Of a stretch of 64,000 nt of DNA, positions 60,637 through 64,000 are shown one piece after another. How positions within the stretch are numbered: the first letter of the stretch is position 1; the number at the start of each line of letters is the position of its first letter. The stretch comes from Prostheceraeus crozeri. Its lineage: Eukaryota; Platyhelminthes; Polycladida; Euryleptidae. A program made the position numbers and the translations under genes. A model generated the notes under the pieces. It searched no databases. It was not told where the DNA came from and was given only the letters and a program-made list of their open reading frames with translations. The stretch spans positions 372,001-436,000 of the forward strand of contig CAJQUW010007059.1 in assembly GCA_907163375.1 (NCBI GenBank), given 5' to 3'.

Positions 60637-60961
60637 TGTAATAGTAGTAGAATTGTAGTAGAATTTAGTCCCGCAAGTAATTAAAAGCTCAGGCAAGTTC
60701 TCAAGTTTTCTAATTGTTTTCAATAACTTACCGAAATGTTACATAACAAAAGAAGTAAGTAAGTTAGTCACAAGCGCACTAGACGAATCGATGATTTGAG
60801 TGATTCGAAGTTGGCGCACAAAACGTCATGCTGAGTCAAGAGCCTCTGATTGGCTGATGCCGACCTTGAACTAAGAGTTCATCAATTAATAATTCTATCA
60901 TAGAAACATTATTGAAAACATAGACATTTAAATGGAACATAGACATCAGAAAACTGTGACA
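60637..60961 (-). repeat. Putative 3' LTR
   Basis: Read on the minus strand it begins TGTCACAG directly after a polypurine tract and ends CTATTACA, giving the usual TG...CA ends (325 bp). The outer end falls exactly where the LINE copy breaks off. A competing possibility is that the AAGTAAGTAAG run at 60,753 is the tail of that LINE, in which case the LTR would be only about 195 bp. The inner boundary is firm; the outer one is not. Confidence 0.55.
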
Positions 60962-60975
60962 GCTTCTCCCCCTTT
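60962..60975 (-). promoter_or_regulatory. Polypurine tract
   Basis: The minus strand reads AAAGGGGGAGAAGC immediately before the LTR. This is the primer site for plus-strand DNA synthesis in LTR retroelements. Confidence 0.8.
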
Positions 60976-61354
60976 AACTAGGCACGTAATCGCGAAGATA
61001 CCGAGGAGGTCTGATTTGTCTTTTGCGTCTGACTTCAGAGTCAGGAAGAACAGTCACTTCAGGAGATGCGTAGGGAGGATCCACAGTGTCGCTAACACCT
61101 TGAGGCTGAGATGAAGTTGATGGTTCCATTGTCATGCTCACGTCTAAATCATCAGATACTTCACCGTATTGTTCATTATAGCAATCTACTTCAGTTTTGC
61201 ACTTGGATGGAATTGGCTTTGAAATATGAATTTGGTCGAGATGCCTTCTGTGTAGAGTTCCGTCGTCCTCATCGATGATATCGACCATTCTCCTTCCGAT
61301 GGGTCTAACAATTACACCATTTGATGGCCTGAAATCATTCCCTCTGAAGAACAT
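60974..61354 (-). pseudogene. Integrase C-terminal tail of the Gypsy element
   Basis: A 126-codon frame with a segment like GVIVRPIGRRMVDIIDEDDG and LHRRHLDQIH, typical of the region after the integrase core in this lineage. It ends in a basic RPPRYLRDYV motif common at the end of Gypsy pol. The stop lies in the polypurine tract. Confidence 0.75.
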
Positions 61355-61386
61355 TACTTCGGTCGTATCGAGAGCTGATGATGTTC

Positions 61387-61869
61387 TCAGATTCCTTCCT
61401 TGAAGAGAAATGCTGGTGTTCTTTTTGTAGTTGCATGTTCAGCATTTCGGTACTGCATCAAGAAGTTATCAATAATTGATTCAAATTCGTTAAGAGTCTT
61501 TGGCTGGCTATTTCTTACAGCATTCTTTAGAGTTTGTACAAAGCGTTCTGCCAAGCCATTTGAGCACGGATGACGGGGAGCGGTGAACAGATGAGTTACT
61601 CCGATTGATTTGAGCCATTCTCGCAATCCTTTTTCGGTGAAATGTGTGCCATTATCGGTGACAAGTGCGTTGGGAATACCTTCGCGCGAGAAGAATTTGC
61701 GCAGAGCTGTTTTGCTGAACTCAGCAGTAGCAGATTTGGTGAGAAATACTTCAGGGTACTTACTGTAGCTATCTTCGATAACCAATGCATAAATACCATT
61801 CAAGAAAGGACCGCAGTAATCGGCATGTATTCTAGCCATAGGTGCATGGAATTCGGCCATGGAGTCCAC
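61387..61869 (-). pseudogene. Integrase core domain fragment
   Basis: A 160-codon frame with the retroviral-type integrase core: ARIHADYCGPF (first D), ALVTDNGTHFTEKGL (second D) and HPCSNGLAERFVQTLKNA (catalytic E in the AE.FVQ motif). It inserts the retroelement cDNA. It is in a different frame from its neighbours, so it is part of a broken polyprotein. Confidence 0.88.
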
Positions 61870-62150
61870 TTCGGATGCGTGTTAGGTTTGACAGTCTTGC
61901 ATCGAGTACATTGACTGACGTATGACGCAATATCAGCATTAATATTCGGCCACCAACACAGGGTTCTTGCCAAAGACTTCATTTTGTCCCGTCCCATATG
62001 GCCATCGTGAAGATGGGACAGCATTGCATTCCGACAAGCAGGTGGAATGAGGATTCTGTCATTGAGTGAGATAACACCGTCAACAGCAACTGATATCTCT
62101 TCTCGTCTTCCGTAATTTGAGGAAATCGCTTTCTTGCACTGGCTGACCAA
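61870..62150 (-). pseudogene. Integrase zinc-binding domain fragment
   Basis: It contains the HHCC zinc-binding pattern: HLHDGHMGRDKM (two His), then WWPNI and SQCTRCK (two Cys). The open frame continues to 61,800 but is out of phase with the integrase core after about 61,870. Confidence 0.82.
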
Positions 62151-62560
62151 CCGTTTCGAATACCAGCTAGGATTGACCCGAAAAATGCCTTGGACTCGTT
62201 TATAATGAAGTTTCGGTTAAAGGGTAATGGAGTCGTCGTGAAGCATTCAAAATCTGCAGTTTCCGAGTTGAAATGAGAATACCGAGAAAGGAAATCAGCA
62301 TGTGGGATCGTCTTGCCAGGTTGATGTCGTATTGTGTAATCATAAGCCGATAATTCGATGGCCCATCGCTGTAACATGTTTGATGTAGTCTTGGGTGCTG
62401 AGTTGGATGGCGAAAAGATATACTCTAGGGCTTTGTGATCTGTAACAATTTCGAATTTGGTTCCAAAAAGAAATTTGTGAAGTCGCTGTAATGCCCATTT
62501 AATTGCTAGCGCTTCTTCTGGGTTTGTGAGTAGCCCTTTTCAGTGTTGCTCAATCTTCTT
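61979..62560 (-). pseudogene. RNase H domain fragment
   Basis: Just upstream of 62,377 the minus strand reads as FEIVTDHKALEYIFSP, the core of Ty3-type RNase H. It continues into LQRWAIELSAYDYTIRHQPG and HADFLSRYS, the typical end of the domain. A frame break near 62,540 separates it from the reverse transcriptase. The final part of this frame overlaps the zinc-finger frame in another phase. Confidence 0.8.
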
Positions 62561-62581
62561 GAGATGCAGATAATGGGCAAG

Positions 62582-63504
62582 TTATTCTGCTCCAATACAG
62601 CACCAAGTCCGACTTCTGACGCATCGACGATGACTCTTGAAGGAATGTCCGGTTGGTAGCTTTGCAATTTGATGCCGTTGACAATTGGTTGATGAGACTA
62701 CTGAAGCAATTGTCGTGAATTTGAGTCCATCTGAATGAATTGGAATTTGGGAGGACAATTGGAATAAAGGTTCTGCTTTCGTAGCGAAATGTGGCACAAA
62801 TTTACTGTAATACTGCATAAAACCAAGAAAACTTCGGAGTTCCTTCAGGTTAGAAGGTCTTGGGGCATTCTGGACAGCAGCTACACGTTCAACATCTGGT
62901 GAGATTCCATCGCCTTTAATGACATATCCCAGGTAATGAACTTGGTTGACTCCAAAAATTGACTTTTTCGAATTGATCTTGACGTTGTAGTCGGACAGGC
63001 GTTCTGGCAACTTCAGCAATCTTTGATCGTGCTCTTCTTTTGTCCTGCCGTACACCAAAAGATCGTCTTGGTAGGACTTAACACCTTTCAGATCTTTTAT
63101 GATTGCATCCATCGTCTGTTGGAATATCCCAGGCGAGATATTCAGCCCAAAGGGGAGGAAGTTGTAATGGAAAAGGCCCCAAATCGTATTTATCGTAGTA
63201 ATCTCCTTTGATTCGTCATTGAGGGGAATCTGCAGGAATGCATTTGTCAAATCTACTTTTGAAAAAAAGAACAGCCTTGAATGTCAGTAAACATTTCCTC
63301 CATACCGGGAGTGGTGAAAGAGGTAAGCTTGAGAGATTGGTTTGCTGTGACGCTGAAGTCTCCACAGATTCGGAAGGAGCCGTTTGGTTTTCGAACAACC
63401 ACGATGGGTGTGGCCCAAGAACTAGATTTGACTGGAGTAAGAATACCATCCTTTACAAGTTTCTCGATCTCCTGTCGAACTCCATCACGAATACCAAACG
63501 CCAA
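62582..63504 (-). pseudogene. Reverse transcriptase domain in two frames
   Basis: The first frame (63,504-63,253) carries DGVRQEIEKLVKDGILTPVK, SSWATPIVVVRKPNGSFRIC and a YRT-like fingers region. A run of seven T/A residues near 63,260 shifts the frame. The second (63,250-62,582) has FLQIPLND, FLPFGLNISPGIFQQTMD and the catalytic box SYQDDLLVYG (YQDD rather than the commoner YLDD/YIDD), then HYLGYVIKGDGI and LRSFLGFMQYYSKFV. These are standard Ty3/Gypsy RT blocks. Confidence 0.88.
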
Positions 63505-64000
63505 TGGACGTGCTTTGCAAAATTTCGATTGCCCTGAGCACTCAAATCCACCGGATCGATCTGCATGCCGCCTTGCGAATTACTGCAGCGATGAATCGCG
63601 GTACGAATGTCTTGTGGAAGACTCGTGTTGAAAACTGGATAGTGGGGTATCTGAGCTGAATTTTCATCATTTATGGAATTTGAGGAATTCAGTGCGGGTA
63701 ACCTTGGCGGAGGAATTGAACGTATTGGACTTTGAACTCGCATGACCTGTCGTGTAGGTTGAACTGAACCCTGAGGCGAATTGGGAAGTATAGGTTGGGA
63801 CTATTGCATCGAAGGATTTAGTGTGAAATTGAATTCGGAACGAGAGGTTGGGAAGTACTTGTATTTGAGAAATAACTTTTTCCTTGACCCTTTGCCTGTG
63901 AGCTCGATCAGTGCGTTTACGTCCATATTTCAGGATACGAAGACCAGTAAGACCAATAATTGGAGGGCTATCTGACGTGATAGCAAACTGAAGTTCAAAG

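Larger units (their letters stand above)
60637..64000 (-). mobile_element. Ty3/Gypsy LTR retrotransposon, frameshifted, runs off the window
   Basis: Minus-strand order from the window edge inward: end of a protease-like segment (about 63,900-64,000), reverse transcriptase, RNase H, integrase with zinc finger and core, a short tail, polypurine tract and 3' LTR. At least five frame changes separate the domains, so this copy is inactive. gag, most of the protease and the 5' LTR lie beyond the window. No envelope-like gene is seen. Domain order (RT before integrase) assigns it to Ty3/Gypsy; the K02A2.6/Mag-like lineage is my best guess. Confidence 0.88.

Overview
This is a stretch of AT-rich animal (metazoan) nuclear DNA, most likely from an invertebrate. 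Genes are split into short exons with GT-AG introns, and one is a recognisable Golgi reassembly stacking protein (GRASP/GORASP). Most of the rest is intronic or intergenic sequence filled with transposable elements of nearly every eukaryotic class. I cannot name the species. There is no sign of prokaryotic gene organisation.

Layout. About 3.2-9.7 kb (+ strand): five exons of one unidentified gene join in consistent phase into about 224 residues of helical, acidic protein. Its introns and 3' side hold a LINE fragment (11.2-12.3 kb), a complete PIF/Harbinger element (13.76-15.33 kb), a complete Tc1 element with an intact DD34E transposase (17.79-19.45 kb) and, 17 bp further on, a non-autonomous hAT element with a perfect 8-bp target duplication (19.46-20.55 kb). 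About 23.6-36.9 kb (- strand): four exons of GORASP cover the end of PDZ1, PDZ2 and the start of the proline-rich tail. Their introns hold a hAT-like element (24.2-25.4 kb), a nearly full LINE with endonuclease and reverse transcriptase (27.5-30.8 kb), a minisatellite (33.3 kb), a 180-bp-arm foldback (34.5-35.0 kb) and a mariner fossil (35.7-36.6 kb). The two genes converge.

39,264-52,474: the most striking object. It is a 13.2-kb Foldback-type transposon. Its long inverted ends are a 354-bp unique segment followed by a 175-bp satellite, about 47 copies on the left and about 8 inverted copies on the right, around a 2.9-kb non-coding core. The whole unit is bounded by a perfect 9-bp direct repeat (TTCGCATAG).

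53,083-54,968: a mariner-superfamily element with an intact DD41D transposase. Its left inverted repeat is interrupted by a 458-bp non-autonomous Helitron inserted exactly between A and T; the opposite inverted repeat gives the empty site. 58.6-64.0 kb: a dead Tc1 copy, a second LINE fragment of the same family as that at 11 kb, and a frameshifted Ty3/Gypsy retrotransposon on the minus strand that appears to have inserted into that LINE and runs off the window.

Only the two host genes look cellular. The mobile elements act independently of them, apart from sitting in their introns. The remaining stretches hold no gene I can support.
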